Of a stretch of 64,000 bases of DNA, positions 26,943-36,290 are shown piece after piece. The stretch covers positions 58,605-122,604 of the forward strand of contig NZ_JAAIYA010000027.1 in assembly GCF_010894405.1 (NCBI RefSeq). The letters are read 5' to 3'. How positions within the stretch are numbered: position 1 is the stretch's first letter; each line of letters starts with the position of its first letter. This DNA is from Pyxidicoccus caerfyrddinensis. Lineage in GTDB: Bacteria; Myxococcota; Myxococcia; Myxococcales; Myxococcaceae. A model generated the notes under the pieces. The model ran no database searches. It was not told the DNA's origin and worked only from the letters and a program-made list of their open reading frames with translations. The translations under genes were made by a program, and so were the position numbers.

Positions 26943-27694
26943 CTACACGAAAAAGAATCGGCATCATCGTCTACGCGCCTGCGCTTGTGGGCAACGACCG
27001 CCGCACGCTCGATAGCGTTCATGGAATGGAGAAGGCGCTTCCTGGTCTGCGGCTGGAATGGAGGCCCTCTAATGGCGGGCGTCCTATCGCATTGCCTCAG
27101 CGTGATGCGTGGCTGCTGGAAAAGATTGAGGACGGAGGATTCCCGATCGTGTGCAACGGGGACCAGAGTTACCCCGTGACGGTTTGGGGGAGTGAAAGAT
27201 CAGGACTCTTCAGCCCTGGCGGTCAAGACCAGTTTGAGGTGCACGCAAAACTGCCGCTGGACGAGCCCGTGATCGCGTCAGCGGCGGCTGTGCTTGAGGG
27301 CGTGGCGGAAGGGGCACGTGCGTTATGGGGGGAGGCGACGCCAGACGACGCTGCGGTGGATATTGCGTATCAGACAGCACCCACGCTGCAAGGGCCGCCG
27401 GCCCCGCGCCGAGGGTTGCCCGCCCTGAAGCTCTTCGAGCACATCCGCTCGCCCGAGATTCCCTATTACCTCGGGTGGCTGAACTATTGGTCTTCCGCTG
27501 CCGCACGCGCCATCGGGTTCCCGGACCTGGCTCGGGACACGGACCTGCTTTCACGGTCGCGGCGCACGGCATCGGGTGGGTGGGTCGTGCAGCTCACGGA
27601 CGCACCGCTTGACCTGGACAACCCCGCCCACCTGGATGCACTCCTGCGGGCCTATGAGCGCTTCCCGGAGATCGGCGGTCGCGCTGCACTTTGA
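26939..27694 (+). CDS. DUF5953-type (SitI6-like) immunity protein
   Basis: 251 residues from the ATG that overlaps the toxin stop; a GTG three codons earlier is less likely. The protein is soluble, begins RKRIGIIVYAPALVGNDRRT and contains LPALKLFEHIRSPEIPYYLG, typical of the DUF5953 family found behind SitA6-like toxins. Overlap with the toxin gene ensures coupled production. It should bind and block the PD-(D/E)XK domain in the cytoplasm. A fragment of a second family member lies 2.2 kb upstream, evidence that this island has held at least two such modules. The 225 bp that follow hold no gene I can support. Confidence 0.85.
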   Translation: MTTRKRIGIIVYAPALVGNDRRTLDSVHGMEKALPGLRLEWRPSNGGRPIALPQRDAWLLEKIEDGGFPIVCNGDQSYPVTVWGSERSGLFSPGGQDQFEVHAKLPLDEPVIASAAAVLEGVAEGARALWGEATPDDAAVDIAYQTAPTLQGPPAPRRGLPALKLFEHIRSPEIPYYLGWLNYWSSAAARAIGFPDLARDTDLLSRSRRTASGGWVVQLTDAPLDLDNPAHLDALLRAYERFPEIGGRAAL

Positions 27695-27919
27695 CCCCTC
27701 CGCGCCGGGGCGCGGGGCCAACTCCCAGCCGTAGGGAAGGGGGGCGCTGCGCGGGCGCAGGCGATGCCAGGGTGCCGTCTCGGGAGGATTGGAAGTGCTC
27801 GGGTCTGGTGGACGAAAAGCAGACTCATGCCCGCGTGGTGCGCGAGCTGAACATCGCCCCCCACGAATCCCGCTCGGCATGACGAAAGGTGTGAAGCACA
27901 CCGTCGCGCGCAGCCGTTC

Positions 27920-30900
27920 CTAATACACCGCCGCCCCCTGCACGTTCGCCACCGGCTGGTTGAAGGTCACCTCGGGCCCCGTCCCGGCGAACACCAGGGC
28001 GAAGGCCTGCAGGTTCTGCTGATTGAACGGGTCCGCGGGGAAGGAGCCCACGGAGACCTCGACGTCGTACGCGCCGGGTGGCGGATTCGCGATGACGACC
28101 TGCTTGAAGGTCTGGATGTTCTCGTGGTTGTCCGCGGCCACGGGCGGGCTGGCCACGGGGCGACTGAGGTGCCTCCGCCCCGCCACCGTGTCCCACAGGT
28201 TGCCGCGGTACTCCGGCCTCGGGTTCGGTCCCACGGCGGGGGCTCGCACGGTGAGGTGCAGCGGGTTGACGACGCGGGCGCCCGGCGGGTCGGTCCAGTT
28301 CAGCGTCACCCTCAGCAGCGCCGTCCCCGCCGGCAGGTTGAACCGGTACGTCACGCTCCGCCGGGGGCCGAGGGTGCAGTCGTCGCGCACCTGCAGCGTG
28401 ACGGGAGGCGTCGGCGCCAGGGTCTGCCGCAGGTTCACCCGTCCCCAGCCATACCCGTTCGCCGCATCCGGCAATGAAACCGCGCTCATGTTGGTGGCGC
28501 CGTTCACCAACGTGGCCCGCAGCAGCGCCGCGCTGGGAAGCTCATACGCCAGCGTGTTGGCGTGGCGGTTGACGGCCGTGCACCGGTGCTTCAGTTGCCC
28601 GCCCTCCTCCTCCGCCCAGTACAGGAGGAAGACGCGGCCGTTCCAGACGAGCTTGAAGTTCCTCACGCGCGAGGTGGCGCCCGTGAGCTGCAAGAGCGGC
28701 GCGGGCGCCGGTGCCGTGAGGGAGCCCGGGCCCACCGGGGGCGGCTGGGGAAGCATCGCCCGGCGGCCATTCTCATCGAGCACCGTGAAGAACAGCACCC
28801 GCGAGCCATCCGGGAGCACGCCAATCCACGCGAGCCCATACGAGGGACTCCAGTCCGGCAGGCTGGTGACTCCGGCCACCACGGCCGGAGGATTGGACCA
28901 GGGCCAGTGGGTATAAGTGGAGACGAGCTGGGGCTCCACCGCCTCCCGGTCCGCGGGCCAGTCAGGGCCCGCGGCGATGACAGGAACATCCGCGACCACC
29001 AGGGGCGGCGGAGGAAGCGCGGGCGCGGGCGGCGCGGGCGGGTTGCCCATCGGCTGGCCCAGCCGGTCCAGGCGGCTGAAGCGAAGCTCCCAGCGCGCGG
29101 CGTTGTTGGCGCGGTACTGCCAGACCGCGCCGTACTCCCGGCTCGGCGAGTTCACGAGCGTCGGCCGCCGCGCCAGCACCGCGTTGATGGCCTCTCCCGC
29201 CACGGCGCTCACGTCCAGCTCGCCACCGCTCGGCGCGCCGGTGTTCAGGAAGCGCCGGCAGTGCACGCGCGTCACCGCGCCATTCACGCGGTGGTAGAGC
29301 GCGATGGAGCGATTCTCACTCGGAACGAACTGGAACCAGTTGTGAGGCGCCACACCCGTGGCCGCCGTCAGGTTCACCGGAGCGCCCACCCGTACGCCCG
29401 CATTGTTGAGGCGCTGGTAGCGCAGCTGGAGCACACCGGCCTGCGTCGTCCCGTAGGCCACCTGGACCTGCGAGCTCCCTGCATCCCAGCCCACCTGCGG
29501 AATCACATGGTCATGGAAGGTGGCGGTGTCCTGGAGCGACACGGCACCGCCCGCACCAAAGCCGGCGACGGGCGCCCCCTGGTCGTCGTGGCGATGGACG
29601 ATGAGTCCGCCCAGGAGGTCGTTCCCCGCCGTGACGAGGCCACTGCCCGTCCAGAGGAGCTGGCACGACGTCATCAAGAGCGTCACCGGCGCCGAGCGGA
29701 CACCATTGACGCCATAGGTTGCATCCACCAGTCCGTCGGGATTGAGCCGCACCCACTGGAGCTCCGTCACGCCTCCCCCAGCGGGCGCGAGGCGCAGGAG
29801 GTACCAGGCGCCGCCGGTCCACTCTGCCGAGAGCGCCATGAGATTGGCATCACCATGGCTCAGCAGGTCGACCTTCGTGTAGCGGCCGCTCCGGAGCAGC
29901 GGCGAGGAGGGGTCTTCCTGTGCCTCGAATGCCGCCGCCGGAGTCAGGTTGAGCGCATACGCCCCCAGCCGGTCGGAGTTGATTTCATCCGGACTCTGGA
30001 AGACCAATGACAGCCCTCGCGCATCGGCGAGGGCCGCGAAGCCCGCCGTGTCCTCCGGCGTATCCGAGATGCGGATGAGCTTCCGGGAGAGCGGGTCATT
30101 CGCATCGGCCGGGAGGCGCCCGTCGACCTGGCCCGTCTCGTCCAGCAGCGCAACGTAGAGGTCGTAGTGGGCGTTCTGAGAGTCGTCCTCCCACAGCAGG
30201 ACGTGCCCCACCTCCGGATGGACGAGCAGTCGCGGCCGGCGGATGTGATTGGCCGCGGGAACGGACATGACCAGCCGTGGCGCCCGGATGGCCGCGCCAT
30301 TCGCGTCGACGAAGAGCAGGTAGATCTCCCCACCGGGAACGGTGCGTGCGTCGACCCACACCACGACATGGACACGGAGGCGCTCGTTCCAGATGAGACA
30401 GGGCTCACGTATCTCCTGCACCTGGTCCACCAGCGTGGTGGGTCCCGCCCCCACGAGCGCTCCGTCATCCCCCAACTGGCGCGTCTGGAGCTGGTAGTTC
30501 CCAGGGTGCGCCACGCCGCACACCGTGTAGCGAGTGCCCGCATGCGCCACAGAGCGGTGCGGCCCCGTGTTGGTGTTGAAGAGGAAGCTGACGGGCGCGC
30601 CGTCCACGGCGGCCCCCGTGTCGGCGCGGAAGCGCTGGAAGAAGTAGCCGTTGCCGCCCGTCGCCGGATAGGCGCAGCACACGTGCTCGCCCACCACCAG
30701 CAGGTCGGGCAGGACGTTGTCGTCGGGGCGGGCGTTGGGGGCCAGGGTGACCACGCCATTCGTCCCGAAGCCCGCCTCGAGCGCCAACGTGCGGCCGTAG
30801 CAGGACAGGCGCATCGTGTTGTCGCCATGGCGGTGGAGCAGGTACGTCCGCTCGCCGCGGGTGGCGACCTTGGGGGCGGCATGGTCCCCCACGTTGTCCT

Positions 30901-32971
30901 GGAGGTGAACGGGTGCGGCATCGAGCGGAGCGAGCGCGCGGCTCAGCCGCATCGCCAGGACGTTCTTCTGCCCGGCCGGCAGGGCCGCCGTCACCCAGGC
31001 GAAGACGAGCCCGTCCACATGGGGCGCACTGGAGGGATGGGCGGTGAACGTAGGCAGGGGCGCGGCCGCGGGAATGGCGACGCCCTCGAGCAGGACGGGC
31101 CGGCGCAGCTGGGCGAAGCGGGTGCGGTAGTACTGCCGCACCAGGATGGCGGAGCCCGTCGTCATCGGGGTGGCCATGCTGGTCCCCGAGAAGATCTGGT
31201 ACAGGTTCCGGTTGAACCCCGCGGGCAGCATGCTGTCGAAGTTCGTGTTCCAGAAGGCCGCCGAGATGGGCGGTGGCACCACGGGCAGCGCCGGAGGCGG
31301 GGCCACCCACTGCGAGCGCAGCGAGAGCACGTTGGTGCCAATGGCCACGATGTCCGGCTTCACGCGCTGGGTGTTGACCAGGGTGTTGGTGCGAATCGTG
31401 CCGCGCGAGCTGAACAGCGCCACCTCGTTGTGGTTGTCCGAGAACGAGAAGGCCCCCGGCGCCCCGCCCGCGCTCACGTTGAACGCCGCGTTGTTGTACC
31501 GGGGACCGAAGAACGTCCGGTAGCTGTCGCGCCACCCGCCGTTGTTCCGCAGGTTCTCCGAGGCGCCCACCGTGAGGACGTTCTTCGCCGTGGCCTCCAG
31601 CTTGAGGTTGTTGGCGTCCAGCGTCCCGTTGCCGCCTCCCGCGACGTCCGTCTCGTCATTCCCCGCCGCGAACACGAGGAGGACGTCGGGGTGGTCGAAG
31701 CACCAGCGGTCGAGCGCGAAGCCGTGGGTCGGGATGTAGCGATTGTTGTTCACGCCGACGCTGAAGGAGCTCCCCCACGAGTTGTTGATGATCCGAGCGC
31801 CGTTCTGGAAGGCGAACTCGAAGGGCGGTTCGAAGTTCGCCGGCAGCGGCCCCAGGGCGACCAGCGAGGCCGACGGCGCCATGCCCCTCGCCTGCCCCGC
31901 GGAGCTCGTCCCGTCGCCACAGATGGTCCCCGCGACGTGCGTCCCGTGAGGCGAGGCGTCGGGGGCCACGCCCGCGACGTTCTGCGGGTTCGCGCTGTTG
32001 CGGACGAGCCGGACGTTCGTCCGCAGGTCGGTGTGGAAGGGCGTCATCACCGCGCCCACGAAGGGCGGTATCGCCCCGGCCAGGTTGCCCACGTCGCAGC
32101 CCGAGTCCACCATGCCGGCGACCTCGCCGACTCCGTTGAGGTTCACCAGGAAGTTCACCGTGCCGACCTGGCGCACCTGGTTGGTGCCCAGAATCACGCC
32201 CCCGTTGTTGTTCACCAACTCGGTGGTCGTCGGCGGTTGGACGGCGAAGAGCCCGGGGACCCGGAGGATGTCATTGGCACGTTCCGGCGGCGCCCTCACG
32301 CGGAAGCCGTGCGCGGTGTCGGCCACGATGGTGGCCCCGGCCGCCTCCACTGCCTCCCGGTAGGACTCGGGGTTGACCCCGTCGAAGAAGCGCAGCAGCA
32401 GGTTTCCGTCCGGCTCCTCCGGAGGCAGCGTCACCTGCATGTTCCGCAGCGATGTGGCCGTGAAGGGCTCCTCCGTGCCGGTGAGGTCGGGGCTGACGGC
32501 ATACGCGGGATGGAAGGGCCCCACGTAGGCCACGAAGGCCAGCGCCCTCACCGCCTCCGCCTCCTGCCGCGTGAAGCGGAACACGGCGGACTGGCTCGGC
32601 AGGGCCTGGAGGAACTCGCCCCCCAGGGTGGCAATCTCCTGGAGCCAGGGCTTGTCGATGGGGGCCCGGAACATCACCAGGTAGTCCCCGCTCGCCTCTC
32701 CCGAGGGCTCCTCGGCCCGCAGCGCCGCGGGCAGCTCGGGCGGCTCGGACTCCGGATTGAAGGCGAGCGCGGGCAGCTCCACGACGGAGGCCTCCGGCCG
32801 CGGAATCACCTGCAGGCCCTGGGCAATCAGCGTGTCGACCTGGCCCTCCTCCAGCGACACCCAGAGAAACAAGCCCGACTCCTGCAGCACCTCCACGCGC
32901 TCGCGCAGGAAGGCGAGCTGCTCGGGCGCGCGGAAGGGGTCCAGCGAGACGGAGGCTTGGAGGCGAGCCAT
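27920..32971 (-). CDS. Giant S8 subtilisin-like protease without signal peptide
   Basis: 1683 residues. The N-terminal 230 hold two I9-like propeptide-type repeats (YLVMFRAPIDKP; LLLRFFDGVNPES). The catalytic domain (about 240-620) has Asp in MVDSGCDVG (about 287), His in HGTHVAGT (about 340), the Asn of NNSWGSS and Ser in SGTSMATP (about 595). The next 700 residues are beta-rich with propeller-like spacing. The C-terminus is a beta-sandwich starting after GYGWGRVNLRQ, with LNWTDPPG as in P-type or pre-peptidase domains. The start (MARLQASVSLDP) has no signal peptide, unusual for a subtilase of this size. It is the last gene of the injection-system operon, 13 bp after the previous stop with GGGAG upstream. 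Likely a structural maturation protease or payload of that apparatus; inference from position. Confidence 0.9.
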   Translation of the reverse strand: MARLQASVSLDPFRAPEQLAFLRERVEVLQESGLFLWVSLEEGQVDTLIAQGLQVIPRPEASVVELPALAFNPESEPPELPAALRAEEPSGEASGDYLVMFRAPIDKPWLQEIATLGGEFLQALPSQSAVFRFTRQEAEAVRALAFVAYVGPFHPAYAVSPDLTGTEEPFTATSLRNMQVTLPPEEPDGNLLLRFFDGVNPESYREAVEAAGATIVADTAHGFRVRAPPERANDILRVPGLFAVQPPTTTELVNNNGGVILGTNQVRQVGTVNFLVNLNGVGEVAGMVDSGCDVGNLAGAIPPFVGAVMTPFHTDLRTNVRLVRNSANPQNVAGVAPDASPHGTHVAGTICGDGTSSAGQARGMAPSASLVALGPLPANFEPPFEFAFQNGARIINNSWGSSFSVGVNNNRYIPTHGFALDRWCFDHPDVLLVFAAGNDETDVAGGGNGTLDANNLKLEATAKNVLTVGASENLRNNGGWRDSYRTFFGPRYNNAAFNVSAGGAPGAFSFSDNHNEVALFSSRGTIRTNTLVNTQRVKPDIVAIGTNVLSLRSQWVAPPPALPVVPPPISAAFWNTNFDSMLPAGFNRNLYQIFSGTSMATPMTTGSAILVRQYYRTRFAQLRRPVLLEGVAIPAAAPLPTFTAHPSSAPHVDGLVFAWVTAALPAGQKNVLAMRLSRALAPLDAAPVHLQDNVGDHAAPKVATRGERTYLLHRHGDNTMRLSCYGRTLALEAGFGTNGVVTLAPNARPDDNVLPDLLVVGEHVCCAYPATGGNGYFFQRFRADTGAAVDGAPVSFLFNTNTGPHRSVAHAGTRYTVCGVAHPGNYQLQTRQLGDDGALVGAGPTTLVDQVQEIREPCLIWNERLRVHVVVWVDARTVPGGEIYLLFVDANGAAIRAPRLVMSVPAANHIRRPRLLVHPEVGHVLLWEDDSQNAHYDLYVALLDETGQVDGRLPADANDPLSRKLIRISDTPEDTAGFAALADARGLSLVFQSPDEINSDRLGAYALNLTPAAAFEAQEDPSSPLLRSGRYTKVDLLSHGDANLMALSAEWTGGAWYLLRLAPAGGGVTELQWVRLNPDGLVDATYGVNGVRSAPVTLLMTSCQLLWTGSGLVTAGNDLLGGLIVHRHDDQGAPVAGFGAGGAVSLQDTATFHDHVIPQVGWDAGSSQVQVAYGTTQAGVLQLRYQRLNNAGVRVGAPVNLTAATGVAPHNWFQFVPSENRSIALYHRVNGAVTRVHCRRFLNTGAPSGGELDVSAVAGEAINAVLARRPTLVNSPSREYGAVWQYRANNAARWELRFSRLDRLGQPMGNPPAPPAPALPPPPLVVADVPVIAAGPDWPADREAVEPQLVSTYTHWPWSNPPAVVAGVTSLPDWSPSYGLAWIGVLPDGSRVLFFTVLDENGRRAMLPQPPPVGPGSLTAPAPAPLLQLTGATSRVRNFKLVWNGRVFLLYWAEEEGGQLKHRCTAVNRHANTLAYELPSAALLRATLVNGATNMSAVSLPDAANGYGWGRVNLRQTLAPTPPVTLQVRDDCTLGPRRSVTYRFNLPAGTALLRVTLNWTDPPGARVVNPLHLTVRAPAVGPNPRPEYRGNLWDTVAGRRHLSRPVASPPVAADNHENIQTFKQVVIANPPPGAYDVEVSVGSFPADPFNQQNLQAFALVFAGTGPEVTFNQPVANVQGAAVY

Positions 32972-32984
32972 GGGAGAACTCCCT

Positions 32985-33761
32985 TCAGGATTCGACGTCG
33001 ATGTCGATGTCCACCTTGCGCGCTCCGGGGGGCTTCCCCGGTGAGACGATGTGCAGGATGGGCCGGCCCTCGTCCTCGGCCAGCGCGCGGCTGACCTTCA
33101 GCTCGACGTCGGCGTCGAGGAGGAACTCGCGTGACGAGCCGGGGGTCGCCGCCCCCTTGAGCAGCTTGAGACCCTTGAGGGTGCCCACCGCCGTGTAGTC
33201 ACCGCCGGCGTGGGAGAAGGCGCCCGCCGCCATCACCGCCTCGCGGTTGAGCGCGAAGGCCGCCAGGGTCAGCGCCTCCGCGCGCTCCAATTCCGCGTCG
33301 TCCGTGCCGCTCAGGAGCACGGGCAGCTGGTGGTGGCTCTTGAGCTGCGTGAAGACGGCGGTGACGCCGTACAGGACCTCCACCCGGTTGAAGCCCGTCA
33401 GCACGCGGGTGGGCTTCGGCTGGAGCGTGAAGGACCGCGGGTTGTCGCCGTCCCACTGCACCTCCGCGGGGCCGAGCGTCTGGCGCCCGCCGTCCGCGGC
33501 CCTCAGGTACACACGCTTCGGGCCGGGATAGGGCGGACGGGAGAGCGTGTACGGACCGGCCGGCTGTGCCGGGTCGAAGGCGAGGAGGTCCGTGGCGTCG
33601 TCCTGGCCAGGCTCACCCGCCGTGGGGTCGGCGGAGGACGCATCCAGCGTCCAGGTAGGGTTCTGGAACTTCACCTGGACGTGCGCGGGTGTCCCGCCGA
33701 AGAGGTCCGGGAAGGACGTCTTCAGCAGCTCGACGAAGGCGGTTTGAAGGGAGAGCAGCAT
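32985..33761 (-). CDS. Injection-system operon protein, unrecognised
   Basis: 258 residues, no signal peptide. The N-terminus (MLLSLQTAFVELLKTSFPDL) and the middle (NRVEVLYGVTAVF, HQLPVLLSG) loosely recall the DUF4255/Pvc16-type cap proteins of contractile systems, but I cannot confirm it. The C-terminus ends in acidic DIDIDVES after a beta-rich stretch. It lies 9 bp after the preceding coiled-coil gene and 13 bp before the subtilase, so it is certainly co-transcribed. If it is a cap-like protein it would end the tube; otherwise it may be an adaptor that loads the subtilase. Confidence 0.6.
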   Translation of the reverse strand: MLLSLQTAFVELLKTSFPDLFGGTPAHVQVKFQNPTWTLDASSADPTAGEPGQDDATDLLAFDPAQPAGPYTLSRPPYPGPKRVYLRAADGGRQTLGPAEVQWDGDNPRSFTLQPKPTRVLTGFNRVEVLYGVTAVFTQLKSHHQLPVLLSGTDDAELERAEALTLAAFALNREAVMAAGAFSHAGGDYTAVGTLKGLKLLKGAATPGSSREFLLDADVELKVSRALAEDEGRPILHIVSPGKPPGARKVDIDIDVES

Positions 33762-33770
33762 GGCGCCAGC

Positions 33771-34022
33771 TCAGGCGGGCACCCGCAGCGTGTGAGCGTC
33801 GGGGGCCTTCCCGTCCACGGGCTCCACGTGCCCCTTCCCGTTGACAGGCTCCGCGCTCCCCCGCCCCAGCTCCTCCTCCAGCACCTGGATGGCGCCGCTG
33901 ATGCGCAGCATGGTGGAACGCACGCTGAAGACCTTGGCCTCCAGCTCCTCGAGCGTCGTCTTCCCCTTCTCGTACTCCGCCCGCAGCTCGTCGAGGCGGA
34001 GGCTCAGTCGCTCCTTCATCAT
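33771..34022 (-). CDS. Short coiled-coil protein of the injection operon
   Basis: 83 residues. The first 55 form one long amphipathic helix (LRLDELRAEYEKGKTTLEEL and on), then a short tail with two near copies of EPVNGKG / EPVDGKA. The ATG overlaps the stop of the upstream gene as ATGA, so the two are translationally coupled and probably act together. Similar small coiled-coil proteins act as chaperones or trimerisers of tail fibres; here this is a guess from position after the fibre-like genes. Confidence 0.6.
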   Translation of the reverse strand: MMKERLSLRLDELRAEYEKGKTTLEELEAKVFSVRSTMLRISGAIQVLEEELGRGSAEPVNGKGHVEPVDGKAPDAHTLRVPA

Positions 34023-34546
34023 CGCTTCTCCTTTTCGCCCTTCCGGGATGCGCTGCTCACGGCCGCCGCCACCTGGGTCGGGAAGTCGGGCTCGAGCGCC
34101 TGGACCTCCTTGATGGACCTCGCCTTCTTCACCACGGCCTCCAGGCGCTTGTACTCGTCCCGGAAGGCCTTGACGGTGTCGCGGATGGCCTGGGTCCGCT
34201 TGTCGTCATAGACGCCCAGCGCGGCGTTCTGGAGCTCGTGCTCGGGGATGAGCTTCTTGCGCAGCTCGAAGGAGAGGCGGGAGAACTCCGCGAGGGTGGC
34301 CTCCTTCACCTGGGCCAGGCTGGGCGCGGGCGCGGCGGCCACTTCGGGCTCGGGTGGTGCCAGGGGCTTGATGTCGCCGTTCTCGATGTCGAAGTTGGCG
34401 GGGACGGAGAGCGCATCCGTGCGCCCGAACTCCATCGTCTTCGCGTCGAAGTCAGGCAGCAGCTCTTCCGGCTTGCGGCGTTCCCCCGGCACCGACTGCC
34501 ACATGTGGAGGATGGCTTTGGATTTCTTGTCTCGAATGACGAACAC
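34019..34546 (-). CDS. Injection-operon protein, possible fibre chaperone
   Basis: 175 residues from a GTG with GGAGG ahead of it. The N-terminal 60 residues (FVIRDKKSKAILHMWQSVPG) look like a small globular fibre-associated domain, followed by a Pro/Ala linker and a long helical region (about 80-165, many Lys/Glu). It follows the fibre-like protein by 15 bp. In Mu- and P2-like tails a small gene directly after the fibre gene encodes the fibre assembly protein, which fits the position but is not proved by sequence. No homology recognised with confidence. Confidence 0.55.
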   Translation of the reverse strand: MFVIRDKKSKAILHMWQSVPGERRKPEELLPDFDAKTMEFGRTDALSVPANFDIENGDIKPLAPPEPEVAAAPAPSLAQVKEATLAEFSRLSFELRKKLIPEHELQNAALGVYDDKRTQAIRDTVKAFRDEYKRLEAVVKKARSIKEVQALEPDFPTQVAAAVSSASRKGEKEKR

Positions 34547-34561
34547 GGTCCACTCCTCCTG

Positions 34562-35734
34562 CTAGAGCTCGATGGCCATGAGGTGGCGATAGTCGTTGAA
34601 CCAGCACCCTTGCAGGCTCACTGGATTGGCGGGCGTGGCCTCGGGACTGTGGGTGGCCCACTGCACGACGAGGGTGTGGGTGCTGCCCGACGACAGATAC
34701 AGGAGGCGCTCCAGGGAGACTTCCCGGAGTTCCCAGCCGTTCGCGTGGTACTCGTGCAGCGTATAGGCTTGCACGACTCCGTCCAGCAGCAGCCTGAACT
34801 CGCCTCGTGCATGGGGGATGTTGCCGCCATAGGCCTGGAGCCCTCCCATCTGGAACCGCACGAGGAAGGTCGCCCCGTCCGGCACAAGGATGCTGAGGTT
34901 CATGCCGGGCACGTTGTTCCAGATCCCCCCGGTCCCACTGGCGTTGGAGATGGAAACAGGGTTGTTCGCCACCGCCTCGAGCCGGAACTTGCTGTCCCTG
35001 ACGCGCCCATTGACCCCGACGTTGCCCTTGATCGAGAGGGGGTACCCGGCGACGCCAACGGGGTTCGTCCCGAGGCCCACGTTCCCGGTGGCCACGTCCA
35101 TGTTGAATGCCCAACCGGCCCCCTTGTTGCCCCACAGGCCCACGAAGCTCCCGTTCATCCCGATGAAGGCCTTGTCCTCGTTGCCCTCATAGAGCCACAG
35201 CCCCGCGCTGCCACTGGGCCCCGCCCGCAGGCGGATGCGGTCGCCCACGTCGATGCGGTAGCCCGGGTCGGTCACCCCGAAGCCGGCCTTGCCATTCACC
35301 AACCGCAGGGCCTCGACAGAGCCGGTGCGGTTGGCGGCTCCGGCGCCATTGGTCATGAAGGACAGCCCGCCGGTGAAGCCGCCGACATCGAACGACTCCA
35401 GGTAGCCCGGCCGCCACTCGGTGCCGCTGCCCTGCGGGTCGCTCCACAATTCCAGGCGGGCCTTGCTGTTGCTCGCCGTGCTCTGCACGCGCAGCGTCGT
35501 GGGGTTGGCGCCGTCCACCACGTGCAGCCGGGCGGCGGGCGACGCGGTCCCCACCCCCAGGGCGGCCTGGTTCAGCGCGGCCTGGATGGTCAGGGGACCC
35601 GTCATCGCGTCGCCGACCTTGTTCACCTTGGCGGTGTCGAGCCGCTGCGACTCGTACACCAGGTCATTCCAGTCCTTGGACCGGATGGGATTGCCGGTCG
35701 CCTTGGGAAACGGTTGGTCTGGGACAAAGGGCAT
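34562..35734 (-). CDS. Tail-fibre-like protein
   Basis: 390 residues. The N-terminus contains VNKVGDAMTGPLTIQ, a hallmark of phage fibre and endosialidase-type proteins, then AALGVGTASPAARLHV repeats typical of trimeric beta-helical shafts (recurring GVGT, GNVGLGT, GNVGVNG). The C-terminal 120 residues (LSILVPDGATFLVRFQMGG onward, then STHTLVVQW) form a separate domain that may bind the target surface. AGGAGG sits ahead of the ATG. Placed downstream of tail protein I, the usual spot for receptor-binding proteins. It likely sets target choice. Confidence 0.75.
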   Translation of the reverse strand: MPFVPDQPFPKATGNPIRSKDWNDLVYESQRLDTAKVNKVGDAMTGPLTIQAALNQAALGVGTASPAARLHVVDGANPTTLRVQSTASNSKARLELWSDPQGSGTEWRPGYLESFDVGGFTGGLSFMTNGAGAANRTGSVEALRLVNGKAGFGVTDPGYRIDVGDRIRLRAGPSGSAGLWLYEGNEDKAFIGMNGSFVGLWGNKGAGWAFNMDVATGNVGLGTNPVGVAGYPLSIKGNVGVNGRVRDSKFRLEAVANNPVSISNASGTGGIWNNVPGMNLSILVPDGATFLVRFQMGGLQAYGGNIPHARGEFRLLLDGVVQAYTLHEYHANGWELREVSLERLLYLSSGSTHTLVVQWATHSPEATPANPVSLQGCWFNDYRHLMAIEL

Positions 35735-35777
35735 GTTCGTGTGCCTCCTGCTCGCGAGTCCGTGGGTGTTTTCGCCC

Positions 35778-36269
35778 TTAGAAGACGATGTCCCAGATGA
35801 GGGTGAGCTTGAAGTTGTTGCTCTTGGTCACCGCATCGAACACCACGCGGTTGTACATGGTGCCCCCGGTGACCGCCGTGAAGATGCCCGCCTCCCGGAG
35901 TGGGTCGGTGCCGTTGGCCTCGTTGAAGTCGAAGATGGTCTGCAGCGACGCCTTCACGCGCTTCACCGGCCCCGAGGGGCTCGACTCCACCACCTCGCTG
36001 TAGGTGACACTGGTAATCGGGTTGCGCGGCGCACGCGGCGTCACCAGGTCCAATTGCTCGTCATCCGCGGCGGTGGCACCCGTGCCCACGCCCATGTGCG
36101 TCACCTTGGACGGCGGCGTCCCCGAGGTGATGCCCCCGAAGAGCTGGGCCACCAGCCTCCGCCCGGCCTTGACGATGCGGTTCTGGTGGGTCCGCTCGTA
36201 GACCACCCTCCCCTCCGCGTCGGTCAGGGAGATTGTCATCTGTCCCTTCATCTCCATGCTCTCCTGCAT
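35778..36269 (-). CDS. Fibre- or baseplate-associated protein
   Basis: 163 residues. The sequence reads as a small beta-rich domain: QNRIVKAGRRLVAQLFGG, then THMGVGTG, then VKASLQTIFDFNEANG and EAGIFTAV. This pattern occurs in short phage proteins next to tail fibres that give each fibre its attachment or tip domain. GGAGC precedes the ATG. It sits between tail protein I and the long fibre-like protein, with 21-bp and 43-bp gaps. Probable role is linking fibre to baseplate or acting as a short fibre. No catalytic motif. Confidence 0.6.
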   Translation of the reverse strand: MQESMEMKGQMTISLTDAEGRVVYERTHQNRIVKAGRRLVAQLFGGITSGTPPSKVTHMGVGTGATAADDEQLDLVTPRAPRNPITSVTYSEVVESSPSGPVKRVKASLQTIFDFNEANGTDPLREAGIFTAVTGGTMYNRVVFDAVTKSNNFKLTLIWDIVF

Positions 36270-36290
36270 GCGAGCTCCTTGGATGTCTGG

